Positions 54,910 to 63,306 of a stretch of DNA of 64,000 bases are shown piece after piece; the stretch's first letter is position 1, and each line of letters opens with the position of its first letter. Origin of the DNA: JAVKSL01 sp039583695 (GTDB taxonomy: Bacteria > Actinomycetota > Acidimicrobiia > Acidimicrobiales > JAJPHD01); contig JAVKSL010000009.1 in assembly GCA_039583695.1 (NCBI GenBank), positions 1 to 64,000 on the forward strand, given 5' to 3'. The position numbers were made by a program, and so were the translations under genes. The notes beneath the pieces were generated by a model. That model had not been told where the DNA came from. It made no database searches and saw only the letters and a program-made list of their open reading frames with translations.

Positions 54910-55788
54910 TCACATGTTCGAGCTGTCCGCTGGTACCCCGCGCGGCGCAGGCGGAGCGCCGCCGTCCTTCTCGGCCGGCGTTGTGCAGCTCACCCCCAGC
55001 GTGTAAGCCGTCATCGACAGCGAGCCGTAGGCGTAGCCGTCGATGAGCACGGAGACGGCCTCGTCGCCAGCGCCGGCGAGTCCGGCTAAATACAGGGCGG
55101 GGATGAAGTGATCCGGCGTTGGCACCGCGCTGCGGTAGTCGGTGTGGGCGTCCAACGTCGGGAACTCTGTGGGCGAGGTGAGCATCGTCTGCTTGGCTCC
55201 CTCGTTGAACCGCTGCGCCCAGTCAAACCCGTCGTCCTTGAGCGACGGGTCCACCTCCCGCAGGTTGTGCACCACGTTGCCGCTAGCCACCACCAGCACG
55301 TCACGCTCGCGCAGGGGCGCGAGTTTCGCGCCGAGCTTGAGGTGGTAGTCGAAGTCCCTCTCGGCGTTGATGCTCAGCTGCACAACCGGGATCGAGGCGT
55401 CCGGAAACGCATGGACCAGCACCGACCAGGTCCCATGGTCGATGCCCCAGCTATCCAAATCAGCGCCGACCCAAGTCGGCTTGGCAATGTCGGCCACCTC
55501 GTCGTACAGCTCCGGCAACCCTGGAGCGGGGTACTGGACGTCGAGAAGCTCCTGCGGGAAGCCGTAGAAATCGTGGATGGTGCGTGGCCGCGGCATTGCC
55601 GTGACGGCGGTCGCGTTGACATACCAGTGCGCGCTGATCACCAGGATCGCCCGGGGGCGTGGCACCGCCTGCCCGAAGGCACGCCAGGCCGCGGTGTACC
55701 GGTTCACCTCGAGGGCATTCATCGGGCTGCCGTGGCCGAAGAACGCCGCCGGCATAAGAGTCCGGGTCTCACCAATGCAAACGCTCAT
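54910..55788 (-). CDS. Extradiol ring-cleavage dioxygenase, 4,5-DOPA dioxygenase (YgiD-like)
   Basis: 292 residues. Class III extradiol dioxygenase: PAAFFGHGSPMNALE (metal His), AILVISAHWYVNATAVTA, GIDHGTWSVLVHAFPDASIP, VVASGNVVHNLREVDPS and TPDHFIPALYLAGLAG. Metal-binding His set complete. The start ATG 55788 has AGGAG 6 nt upstream. It cleaves catechol-type rings; biological substrate uncertain. Stands alone. Confidence 0.92.
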   Translation of the reverse strand: MSVCIGETRTLMPAAFFGHGSPMNALEVNRYTAAWRAFGQAVPRPRAILVISAHWYVNATAVTAMPRPRTIHDFYGFPQELLDVQYPAPGLPELYDEVADIAKPTWVGADLDSWGIDHGTWSVLVHAFPDASIPVVQLSINAERDFDYHLKLGAKLAPLRERDVLVVASGNVVHNLREVDPSLKDDGFDWAQRFNEGAKQTMLTSPTEFPTLDAHTDYRSAVPTPDHFIPALYLAGLAGAGDEAVSVLIDGYAYGSLSMTAYTLGVSCTTPAEKDGGAPPAPRGVPADSSNM

Positions 55789-56975
55789 GCCAAACTCCTG
55801 TCTATCCGACCGTACGGGCAGCCCTACCAGTGGCGCCTGATGGCAACGCGGCCCTGGCCGCCGTCCTGCGCGGCAGGCTAACAGGCGCAGGGCCGAGGGG
55901 TCGGTGCTCGTTTCCGGTCCCGCGGCGGTCTCTGGCCGACGACGGGCGAGACGGCCTGTATCCCGCTCGCAAACGGCCCCGGTCGCCTGGCGGGGTTCGA
56001 GGTGGCGGACCGACACCTGACCGCGCTCACGGCCTCTGTGGGCAGCCCGGTTGCCCGGCACTGCATCGCCTAGTCGCGATCACCCAATGCTCAGGGCGCG
56101 AGCACGGTGTAGGACCTCATCGCCCGGCAGGGACGTCTGCGATGCGGCTGACCGCCGACGATGCTGACGTTGGGGCGGCGAGCTGGTCGAGCCCGTTGGC
56201 CGGCACGGCCCTCGGGCACTCCGGCCGATGAGCACCCATCGGACGTGCCTGGTGTCAATGAGACCAGTCGAGCCTGGACGTCATACCCTGCAAGTCCGCA
56301 ATGGCCGAAACTCGAGCAGCACTCAAACCTTCGACGCCGCAGAGGGCGAGATCGTCGCTTTGCCATTGACACTTTCCGATGCAGTTCCCAGCGTCCGCCC
56401 CCTTGCGATTGAGCACGAATACGCGAGATCGCCGCGCGTCATCGCCTCGTCGCCGATCCTCCCGAGTGGTCGTCGCTCGTGGGTCGCAAGGCGCTCCGAG
56501 ACGCGGCGCGTGCCCGGTACATCGAGGCTTGTCGATGGTCCAGCTCGGCTAGAAGACCGTTCCTTCCTCCGGCGTGTTGGGACGTCTTCGCGTGGGAGCT
56601 GGTCCGAGACGCCGCAGAAGCCGCGGCCGCCGAGCAGAAGGTGAGCGTCGGCACCATCAGCAGTTGCGCGCTCGTGTTCGTCGTCGAGGGGAGCTGGTCT
56701 CGCCCGGCGTGGCGTTGTGCTCGGTAGCTGCGGCAACAGACGCTGGCACAACGACGGCGATCCTCCGCGAGGTGTTCTAGTTGTCGCTCCCAGCCTCCTG
56801 ATCACTGCTCGCAACGGAACCGAGACCTACTGAGAACACTGGATTGCTTGGTGGCGGACCGCGTGCTCAGCCAAATCCTATTAGGCCTACGACGCCTCCC
56901 GCCACGGTGGTGCTGTCCGCCTCGCCGCCCAGATCGCCCCCGCTGGGGTGGCACCTGCGTCGGCGATCCTGACGC
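55789..56975. other. 1.2-kb gap with only relics
   Basis: No intact gene seen. The only protein-like piece is at 56228-56412. The rest reads as degenerate high-GC DNA in all frames. Confidence 0.5.
56228..56412 (+). pseudogene. Remnant of a small secreted/membrane beta-rich protein
   Basis: VEPGRHTLQVRNGRNSSSTQ then TFDAAEGEIVA resembles a recurring actinobacterial domain (PGxHTxQVRNGRxSS...FDAADGEVV). The hydrophobic tail expected next is out of frame. Weak evidence. Confidence 0.3.
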
Positions 56976-57347
56976 CTATTGGCTCTTCTCTTGTTGCTCG
57001 GTCTCGATCAGGCGCGCCGCCGCGGCTCGATACACGGCGTGCTCGTCGCGGGCAGCGATGACCAATACGTCTCTCGTGGTGTTGTCGACCTGCCGATGCC
57101 GGTAGACGACGCGAAAGCGCTGAGGATGGCGGCCGGCGATGTCGAACTTTACGCGGGCCAAGCCATGTAAATCGGCGCTGACCCGGCGTTCACCCAGCTC
57201 CTTGCCGGTGATGCGGCCGTGGGCTAGGTCCGCGAGAGTCCCCTGGATAGCGTCGAAGACCTCGGGATCGAGGGTCCGCAGGTCGTCGCTGATGTCGCGG
57301 TGGAACGTCAGGCGGAAGCGAGGAGGGCGCTCGGCTCCACGGCTCAC
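56976..57347 (-). CDS. RelE/ParE-like toxin
   Basis: 123 residues. FRLTFHRDISDDLRTLDPEV, LADLAHGRITGKELGERRV, DLHGLARVKFDIAGRHPQRF and RVVYRHRQVDNTTRDVLVIA give a full RelE-like fold; the end ARDEHAVYRAAAARL is characteristic. GTG or ATG near 57347 overlaps the antitoxin stop. It should act on ribosome-bound mRNA or gyrase. Confidence 0.8.
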   Translation of the reverse strand: MSRGAERPPRFRLTFHRDISDDLRTLDPEVFDAIQGTLADLAHGRITGKELGERRVSADLHGLARVKFDIAGRHPQRFRVVYRHRQVDNTTRDVLVIAARDEHAVYRAAAARLIETEQQEKSQ

Positions 57348-57625
57348 CCCTGTCGGTCAGCTCGCAGGGCACCGATGAGGTCGTTCACAGCGGCGTGACT
57401 GAGCCGCTGGCCGTCGTTGCTGGCCAGCCGACGTCGGGCCAGCTCGATGTCAAAGTCGTCCTCCGCCTCCTCCAGCAGCTTTTCCCAGACGTCGACCGGG
57501 ACGATCACGCCCTGAGCACGCCGGTGCGAGCCGAAGTAGACCGGTTCTCCCTCGCCAGCGTCGAAAGACCTGGCGATGCGGTGGAGCGCCTCACGGGCCT
57601 CGCCGACGGTGATGACCTCAACCAT
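57344..57625 (-). CDS. Phd/YefM-like antitoxin
   Basis: 93 residues. EVITVGEAREALHRIARSFD at the N terminus and EPVYFGSHRRAQGVIVPVDV then WEKLLEEAEDDFDIELARRR, the Phd-type pattern with a longer acid tail. Complete. Its ATG 57625 is preceded by CGTA-n-TACG and GATACG repeats, a possible operator. Overlaps the toxin gene by four bases. Confidence 0.82.
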   Translation of the reverse strand: MVEVITVGEAREALHRIARSFDAGEGEPVYFGSHRRAQGVIVPVDVWEKLLEEAEDDFDIELARRRLASNDGQRLSHAAVNDLIGALRADRQG

Positions 57626-58431
57626 GGGAGCTATCGTATCGGAAGTCGTACGGGTAGCGGTACTGATCCTTGATTGTGGCTGATCTTCTCGGCGACCCAG
57701 TTGGCCAACGGGCTACGCGATCCGCCCAGGCCGGAGGTGGTGCTGGGCGGCAGAGTGTCCGTATAGGCCGCCCGATGAACCGTCCCGGTCAGGGGGCGTC
57801 AACTGCAACAGCCGCTTCATCCCGGTCGGCTTCATCTTCGAGCAACCTGGCCGGAGCGAGTACCGGGATCCTTGTAGGAGCAGGCACTGCGTCGCCCGAC
57901 CGCCAGGTCCATGGGCCGCCCAGAAGGTCCTAGTCTGGTACCCCGTCCTCCTCGCCGCGGGTCTCGCCAGACGAGTACCGAACGACGGTTATGGCATCGC
58001 CGCCACCGAGTGCGCTCGTGGAGCCGGGGTCCCGAAGGCGGGCGGGGCTGAGGCACTCATAACGACGCCGACCGGCGGCTCAACCCGGCCGTCCCGCCTA
58101 CAAGCGCCCAGCTTGCTTGCTTCAGCACACATCGGGTCTGCCGCTGCCGTCGGGCACAGGACCATCGGCGTCAAGCCGTCGCAGTTGGGGATCCTCTGAC
58201 CGAGCCTGCCTGAGGCCGGCAGGCGCGCTGGCACTTCTCGGCCGGAGTGAGCTTGGAAGCTCGGTTCGGCGTGCAAAAGTCGCAAAACAGCGCATTTCGG
58301 ACATACCCGTATGATTTGCCACTTGCACGACAGGACAGATTGAGGCAGACTGGCTCCAGTACGACCCACTTCCCCCGTGGCTCAACGGCATAGGTGGTCG
58401 CCGGTCCTGCGCTGGCGCCCGGTGAGAAAGG
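57626..58431. other. 0.8-kb gap upstream of the Tad operon
   Basis: No gene recognised. TATGAT (58310-58315) is a possible -10 box for the Tad operon. The stretch from about 58290 resembles that upstream of the cpaF copy at 40757, which marks it as part of the duplicated unit. Confidence 0.4.
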
Positions 58432-59874
58432 GTGTGGCTCTTGCGTGTGGGCGAGGCCACAGCGGGGAGCTGGCGCTCGCCGCTGGTGGAGATCGAGCGT
58501 GCGGTCCAGGAGCGGGCGAAGGCGGCCTCGCTGGACATGGCCGCCCCAGGTGGTCCGACCGCCCTGGCAGCTCTGGTCGGCGAGGAGGTCGCCTGCTGGT
58601 CGGCAGACCACGCCCGGGGGCTGCGAGCATTCGACCTGGCCGACCCGGACCTGGTCGCCGGGCGGGTCTACCGAAACCTGGCGGGCTACGGCCCGCTGGA
58701 GGCCCTGCTGGACGACCCCGACGTGTGGGAGATCTCGGTCAACGCTCCCGACGAGATCTTCGCCCGCCGCCATACAGGGCGCTCGGGCTACCACGACGAG
58801 GCCTTCCACGACGACGACCACGTCCTGCGCACGCTCACCAAGCTGGTGGACGATTCGACCGCCTCCCACCGCAAGCTGGACCCAGCCGAGGGCCTGCAGG
58901 ACGCCCAGCTGGACACCGGGGCCCGGCTCCACGTTGTCCATTCAGATATCGGTAGAGGCGGACACCTGCTGGTGAACATCCGCAAGTTCACTGGGCTGCC
59001 CATCCGGAGCCTGGACGAGCTGGTGGAGCGGGACACGCTGAGCGCGAACGCGGCACGAGCGCTGCGAGCTTGTGTCGCCGCCCGGCTCTCGATCCTGTTC
59101 GCCGGGGCACCAGGCAGTGGCAAGACCACCATGCTGGCTTGCTGCGCCGCCGAGCTGGACCCCGCGCTGCGGGTGGTGGTGGCCGAGGAGGTCTTCGAGT
59201 GTGACCTGTCGCTGCCCAACGTGGCGCACATGCAGACTCGCCCGGCGCGGGCCGACCGGACGGAGGTGGACCTGCGTCGGCTGGTGGCTGGATTCTTGCG
59301 AATGGCCCCCGATGTGGCGATCGTCGGGGAGGTGCGCGACACCGGCGAGGCGCTGCCGCTCCTGCTCACCCTCTCGTCGGGAGTCACGGGCTTCACCACG
59401 ATCCACGCTGGATCCGCCCGCCAAGCCCTCACCCGGCTGCGCTTCATCTGCCAGCTGGGCCGGCAAGGTGCTGGAGAGCTGCCACTGTGGGCGCTTTCGG
59501 CTCTGGTGAGCGAGGCGGTCGATGTGGTGGTCCACTCCCGGCGCACCCCAAGTGGGGTGGAGGTGAGCGAGATCGTGGCCGTGGAGGACCTCCAGTCGGG
59601 TCCCGAGTCCACCGCGTTCACCGTGACCGAGCTGTTCAGCCGACCGGGCTTCGGCGCGCCGCTGGCATGGAGCGGGAACCTGCCTGTGCGGGCCGGAGCC
59701 GCGATCGGGGCTGCCGGGTACGACCTGTGTGAACTGTTCGACCCTGGGGAGACCCGAGCGGCTGGGGCGCGACGCCCGCTGCATCGGGTCGACCTCGAGG
59801 GCTCGCCCGCCAGCGGCGGCTCCGCTCAGGTGCGCCAGATCGGCCGGCCCCGCAGCTGGGGCGGCGACCGATGA
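58432..59874 (+). CDS. cpaF: CpaF/TadA secretion ATPase
   Basis: 480 residues. N-terminal helical region (DPDLVAGRVYRNLAGYGPLE, DDPDVWEISVNAPDEIFARR) precedes the ATPase: Walker A ILFAGAPGSGKTTMLA, Asp box VVVAEEVFECDLSLPN, Walker B DVAIVGEVRDTGEALPL and the His box GFTTIHAGSARQALTRLRF. It powers Tad/Flp pilus assembly. GTG start at 58432. Followed by tadB with a 4-bp overlap. The C-terminal 90 residues are loosely conserved. A broken copy of its 5' third is at 40757. Confidence 0.93.
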   Translation: MWLLRVGEATAGSWRSPLVEIERAVQERAKAASLDMAAPGGPTALAALVGEEVACWSADHARGLRAFDLADPDLVAGRVYRNLAGYGPLEALLDDPDVWEISVNAPDEIFARRHTGRSGYHDEAFHDDDHVLRTLTKLVDDSTASHRKLDPAEGLQDAQLDTGARLHVVHSDIGRGGHLLVNIRKFTGLPIRSLDELVERDTLSANAARALRACVAARLSILFAGAPGSGKTTMLACCAAELDPALRVVVAEEVFECDLSLPNVAHMQTRPARADRTEVDLRRLVAGFLRMAPDVAIVGEVRDTGEALPLLLTLSSGVTGFTTIHAGSARQALTRLRFICQLGRQGAGELPLWALSALVSEAVDVVVHSRRTPSGVEVSEIVAVEDLQSGPESTAFTVTELFSRPGFGAPLAWSGNLPVRAGAAIGAAGYDLCELFDPGETRAAGARRPLHRVDLEGSPASGGSAQVRQIGRPRSWGGDR

Positions 59875-60740
59875 GCGTGATAGTGACGCTGGTTGCGGCG
59901 TACGGCGCCTTTCTGGTCTGGAGCGCGGTCTTCACGGGCTGGCGGGGCGTCGGGCCAGGACCCGCCCGCTTGCGCGGGGCCGGCCCGAGGTGGCTTGGCC
60001 GTCGATGGTTCGTGACCCAAGGAGTCCCGGCGCGCGAGCTGGCGGGCGCGGTGAGCCTGCTGGGGGTCATGGGCTTCGCGGCCGGCTTGGCGATCTTCGG
60101 GGCCCCGTTCCCGGCCTTGGCAGCCGGGGGGTTGGCTGCCTGTGTTCCCGTAGGCGCTTACCGGGCCCGGGCCCAGCGGCGCATGAGCGAGGCTCGAGCT
60201 GGATGGCCGCGGATGCTCGAAGCGATGCGGGTCCAGATCGGGGCGCTCGGCCGCTCGATCCCCCAAGCCCTCTTCGAGGCCGGGCGCGAGGGCCCTGCCG
60301 AGCTTCGAGGCGCTTTCGCCGCCGCCGAGAGGGAGTGGTTGGTGTCGACCGACTTCGCCCGCACCGTCGCGGTGCTCAAGGACGCACTGGCCGACCCCAC
60401 CGCCGATGCCGCGTGCGAGACCCTCCTCGTGGCTCACGAGGTCGGGGGCGCCGACGTGGACAAGCGCCTGGCTGCGCTGGTGGAGGACCGCACCGCCGAA
60501 ATCCAGGCGCGACGTGACGCCCTCGCGCAGCAGGCCGGCGCTCGCTTTGCCCGGCGCTTCGTCGCCGTGGTCCCCATCGGCATGGCCCTGGCCGGCATCT
60601 CGATCGGCACCGGCCGCGAAGCCTTCGGGACCCCCCTCGGTCAGGTCCTGGTGCTGATCGGGCTGGCGGCAATGGCCGGGTGCTGGGTGTGGGCTGGGCG
60701 GCTCATGCGCATCCCGGACACCGAGCGGGTCTTGCGATGA
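59871..60740 (+). CDS. tadB: TadB-like inner-membrane platform protein
   Basis: 289 residues, type II secretion F family. Four membrane segments: the N-terminal one (VIVTLVAAYGAFLVWSAVF), AVSLLGVMGFAAGLAIFG, and two at the C terminus (FVAVVPIGMALAGISIG; VLVLIGLAAMAGCWVWAG). The cytoplasmic domain includes MRVQIGALGRSIPQALFEAG and AHEVGGADVDKRLAALVEDR. Works with CpaF. Overlaps cpaF and tadC. Confidence 0.88.
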   Translation: MSVIVTLVAAYGAFLVWSAVFTGWRGVGPGPARLRGAGPRWLGRRWFVTQGVPARELAGAVSLLGVMGFAAGLAIFGAPFPALAAGGLAACVPVGAYRARAQRRMSEARAGWPRMLEAMRVQIGALGRSIPQALFEAGREGPAELRGAFAAAEREWLVSTDFARTVAVLKDALADPTADAACETLLVAHEVGGADVDKRLAALVEDRTAEIQARRDALAQQAGARFARRFVAVVPIGMALAGISIGTGREAFGTPLGQVLVLIGLAAMAGCWVWAGRLMRIPDTERVLR

Positions 60741-61645
60741 CCAGGCTGTGGGCACTGTCCGGCATCGCCGCCTGGGTGGGCGTCACCCTGCTCCTCGGCG
60801 AGTCGCGCCGTTTTACTCGACCGAGCCTCACCGAGCGACTTCGTCCGTACGCCCCGGGCACTCCCGGGAACGGTCCCCGCGACCCATTCTCGGTGGCCAC
60901 GATCAAAGAGCTCCTGGGGCCACTTGCCACCGACCTCGGCGAGAGGCTCGCCCGGTGCTTCGGAGTTGGCGAAGAATTGGGTCGTCGTCTGGCACGCATC
61001 CACTCCCCACTCGATCTCAGCGCTTTCAGGCTTAGCCAGCTCGGGTGGGCTCTGGCGGGATTCGGGCTTGGAGCGGTGATCGACCTGGTCGGCGCTCCTC
61101 CTGTGGTCCTTGGCCTGCTCGGTGTGCTGGGCACACCCCTGCTGGTGTTCCTGGTCATCGAGCAACGCCTGGCCTCGGCTTCCAAGGCCTGGCAGCGCCG
61201 GCTGACCCTGGAGCTTCCCGTGGTCGCCGAGCAACTGGCGATGCTGATCGGCGCTGGCTACTCCCTCGGAGCTGGACTGGCCCGCCTTGCCGAAAGGAGT
61301 CATGGTGTGGCTGGCGCGGACCTGGCGCGGCTGTGCGGGCGTATACGCCATGGCCTGTCGGAGTCGGCTGCCCTGGCAGAGTGGGCCGAAGTAGCGGACG
61401 TGGAGTGTCTTCGGCGACTGATCCCCATCCTGGCGCTGCACTCCGAGGCACCTGAGCTCGGCCGGCTCATCTCTGAGGAGGCCCGCTCGATGAGGCGCGA
61501 TGTCGGTCGCTCCCTGGTCGAGATGATGGAGCGCCGCGCCCAGCAAGTGTGGATCCCGGTAACCGTTGCGGCCCTGGTGCCAGGCGTGATCTTCCTGGCC
61601 ATCCCCTTCATTCAGGCACTACGTGCCTTCTCGTTGGGTCCGTAG
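60737..61645 (+). CDS. tadC: TadC-like inner-membrane platform protein
   Basis: 302 residues; second T2SF-domain protein of the locus. TMs at FGLGAVIDLVGAPPVVLGLL and VTVAALVPGVIFLAIPFIQA; cytoplasmic LELPVVAEQLAMLIGAGYSL and GLARLAERSHGVAG typical. ATG 60737 overlaps the tadB stop (ATGA). Probably dimerises with TadB around CpaF. Confidence 0.88.
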   Translation: MTRLWALSGIAAWVGVTLLLGESRRFTRPSLTERLRPYAPGTPGNGPRDPFSVATIKELLGPLATDLGERLARCFGVGEELGRRLARIHSPLDLSAFRLSQLGWALAGFGLGAVIDLVGAPPVVLGLLGVLGTPLLVFLVIEQRLASASKAWQRRLTLELPVVAEQLAMLIGAGYSLGAGLARLAERSHGVAGADLARLCGRIRHGLSESAALAEWAEVADVECLRRLIPILALHSEAPELGRLISEEARSMRRDVGRSLVEMMERRAQQVWIPVTVAALVPGVIFLAIPFIQALRAFSLGP

Positions 61646-61681
61646 AGGACCCCTCTTGCCAACAAAGAAAGGTAGGTCGTC

Positions 61682-61903
61682 ATGAGCGACGCAATCATCA
61701 GGGCATGGCTGTTCGGACAAGCGGTGGGCGCCTGGCTGCAGGACCGAATCAACCCAGGTGAAGAGGGTGAGGGAGTCATCTCCGCATGCATCGCGGTGCT
61801 TATTATGGCCTTCTTGGGAGTTGGCTTGTGGTTGGCGTTTCGGTCCATACTCGGCAGCGCGACGACAAGCGTCAGCAACCAGGTCGCCAAGATCGGATCC
61901 TGA
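61682..61903 (+). CDS. Flp pilin-like small protein
   Basis: 73 residues. After a 30-residue leader comes EEGEGVISACIAVLIMAFLG, a glycine-glutamate site and a long hydrophobic helix, as in Flp-type prepilins cleaved after Gly. Position after tadC suits the major pilin. It has no typical E-Y pair, so identification rests on layout. AGAAAGG upstream as ribosome-binding site. Confidence 0.65.
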   Translation: MSDAIIRAWLFGQAVGAWLQDRINPGEEGEGVISACIAVLIMAFLGVGLWLAFRSILGSATTSVSNQVAKIGS

Positions 61904-61914
61904 GGTCGGCGGCG

Positions 61915-62316
61915 GTGAGTGGCCCAGGTCGCGATGAGGGCGGCACCGGCCTCATCGCGAGCGTCGTGGGGGTGGCGGTCTTTCTGATATTGCTGTTGCT
62001 CGCCGTGCAGGTGATCTTCGATCTGTACGCCCGCTCGGCGGTGACGGCGGCCGCCCTGGATGCAGCCAGCGCGGTCGCGGGGTCCGACGGCAGGGCCACA
62101 CCCGCTGCGCAGGCCGACGCCGTAGCCAACGCCCGAGCGATCCTCGGACGCTACGGGGCCCGCGCCAGCTTTGCCTGGCAGATCACCCCCAACAAGGTGG
62201 AGCTGACCGTGTCGGTTAGCAACCCCAGCGTGCTTCCAAGCTTCGCCGCGACAGGGCTCGGCCTGAGCCAGCTAACTCGGAGCGTCGTGATGAACAGAGA
62301 AAGGGTGAGGCCATGA
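61915..62316 (+). CDS. TadE-like minor pilin
   Basis: 133 residues. GGTGLIASVVGVAVFLILLL (TM near the N terminus), VQVIFDLYARSAVTAAALDA, AGSDGRATPAAQADAVANAR. TadE-like proteins are pseudopilins with one N-terminal helix. GTG 61915 is chosen since it gives a short lead before the membrane helix. Overlaps the next gene (ATGA). Confidence 0.7.
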   Translation: MSGPGRDEGGTGLIASVVGVAVFLILLLLAVQVIFDLYARSAVTAAALDAASAVAGSDGRATPAAQADAVANARAILGRYGARASFAWQITPNKVELTVSVSNPSVLPSFAATGLGLSQLTRSVVMNRERVRP

Positions 62317-62816
62317 GGCAAAGGACTCTCAGGTCCCTCAGGCCCCTGGGAGAAAGGTCTCGACGCCGACCCCTGCAAAGCGGAGGAGAGGCAGGTCAGC
62401 TCGGTGGCCTGGAGGCACTGATCTTCGGGGTCCTCGTCTTCGTGTTCGGGACCCTGGTGATCGCCAACGCATGGGGAGTGCTCGACGCCAAGCTGGCGGT
62501 GTCCGCTGCCGCCGCCAACGCGGCCAGGGCCTTCGTGCAGGACGAGGCGGCTGAGCCAGCCGCGGCGGCCAGGACCGCCGCCTCGCAGACCCTCTCGGAC
62601 TCTGGGCGCAGCCTCGCTCGCATGACCCTGAGCATCACCGGGACGCCATCGCGGTGCGGCTCGGTCGTGGCCCTGGTCCGCTATCGAGTGCCGCTCATAG
62701 CTGTTCCCCTGCTCGGGGGCTTCGGCCACAGCTTCACCGTGGCCTCCACCCACACCGAGGCGCTCGACCCGTACCGTAGCGGCCTTCCTGGGGAGGCTGC
62801 GTGCTCACCCGGGTGA
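62313..62816 (+). CDS. TadE/TadF-like minor pilin
   Basis: 167 residues. AGQLGGLEALIFGVLVFVFG, VIANAWGVLDAKLAVSAAAA and NAARAFVQDEAAEPAAAART, a single-helix pseudopilin of the same group with a longer N-terminal basic leader (RSLRPLGERSRRRPLQ). Coupled with neighbours. Confidence 0.7.
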   Translation: MRQRTLRSLRPLGERSRRRPLQSGGEAGQLGGLEALIFGVLVFVFGTLVIANAWGVLDAKLAVSAAAANAARAFVQDEAAEPAAAARTAASQTLSDSGRSLARMTLSITGTPSRCGSVVALVRYRVPLIAVPLLGGFGHSFTVASTHTEALDPYRSGLPGEAACSPG

Positions 62817-63286
62817 GGGGCATCGGGCTTTGCCGGCACGACGAGCAGGGCAGCGCCTTGTTCCTGGTGCCAGCCGCAGTCCTGGTGCTGGCGGTCCTGG
62901 GCGCCATAGCCGTGAATGCCGGTGCCGCGTTCCTCGCACAGCACGAGCTGGCTATCGACGCCCAGACCGCCGCCGATGACGCCACCGGGCAGCTCGCCGC
63001 CTCCGCCTTCTACCACCGGGGCGCCCTCTTTGTCGATAGGGCGACCGCTACCCGAGTCGCTCAGGCATCGATCGCCGCCCAGAGCCTCAGCGGTGTGAGG
63101 CTCGACGGCCCGGTCCGAGTCACCGTGCAGGGCGCCCAGGTCTGCGTCTCGCTCACCGGCAAGGTCCCGGTCATCTTCGGCGCCAGGCTCCCGGGGGTAA
63201 CAAGATGGATCGCGGTCTCAGCTCACTCGACGGCGACCGCCGCTGGATACCTCGGCTCCAGCGTGCCGCCTCGGACCCTCTGCTAG
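62801..63286 (+). CDS. Tad-locus secreted/pilus-associated protein (Rv3654c-like)
   Basis: 161 residues. Begins with a signal-like helix (EQGSALFLVPAAVLVLAVLG, then NAGAAFLAQHELAIDAQTAA), similar to the last small genes of actinobacterial Tad loci. A beta-rich end with a possible disulfide (VCV ... C-terminal LC). Overlaps the previous gene by 16 bp in another frame. Confidence 0.65.
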   Translation: MLTRVRGIGLCRHDEQGSALFLVPAAVLVLAVLGAIAVNAGAAFLAQHELAIDAQTAADDATGQLAASAFYHRGALFVDRATATRVAQASIAAQSLSGVRLDGPVRVTVQGAQVCVSLTGKVPVIFGARLPGVTRWIAVSAHSTATAAGYLGSSVPPRTLC

Positions 63287-63306
63287 TCCAAGAAAGGAGC
63301 CGCAAA

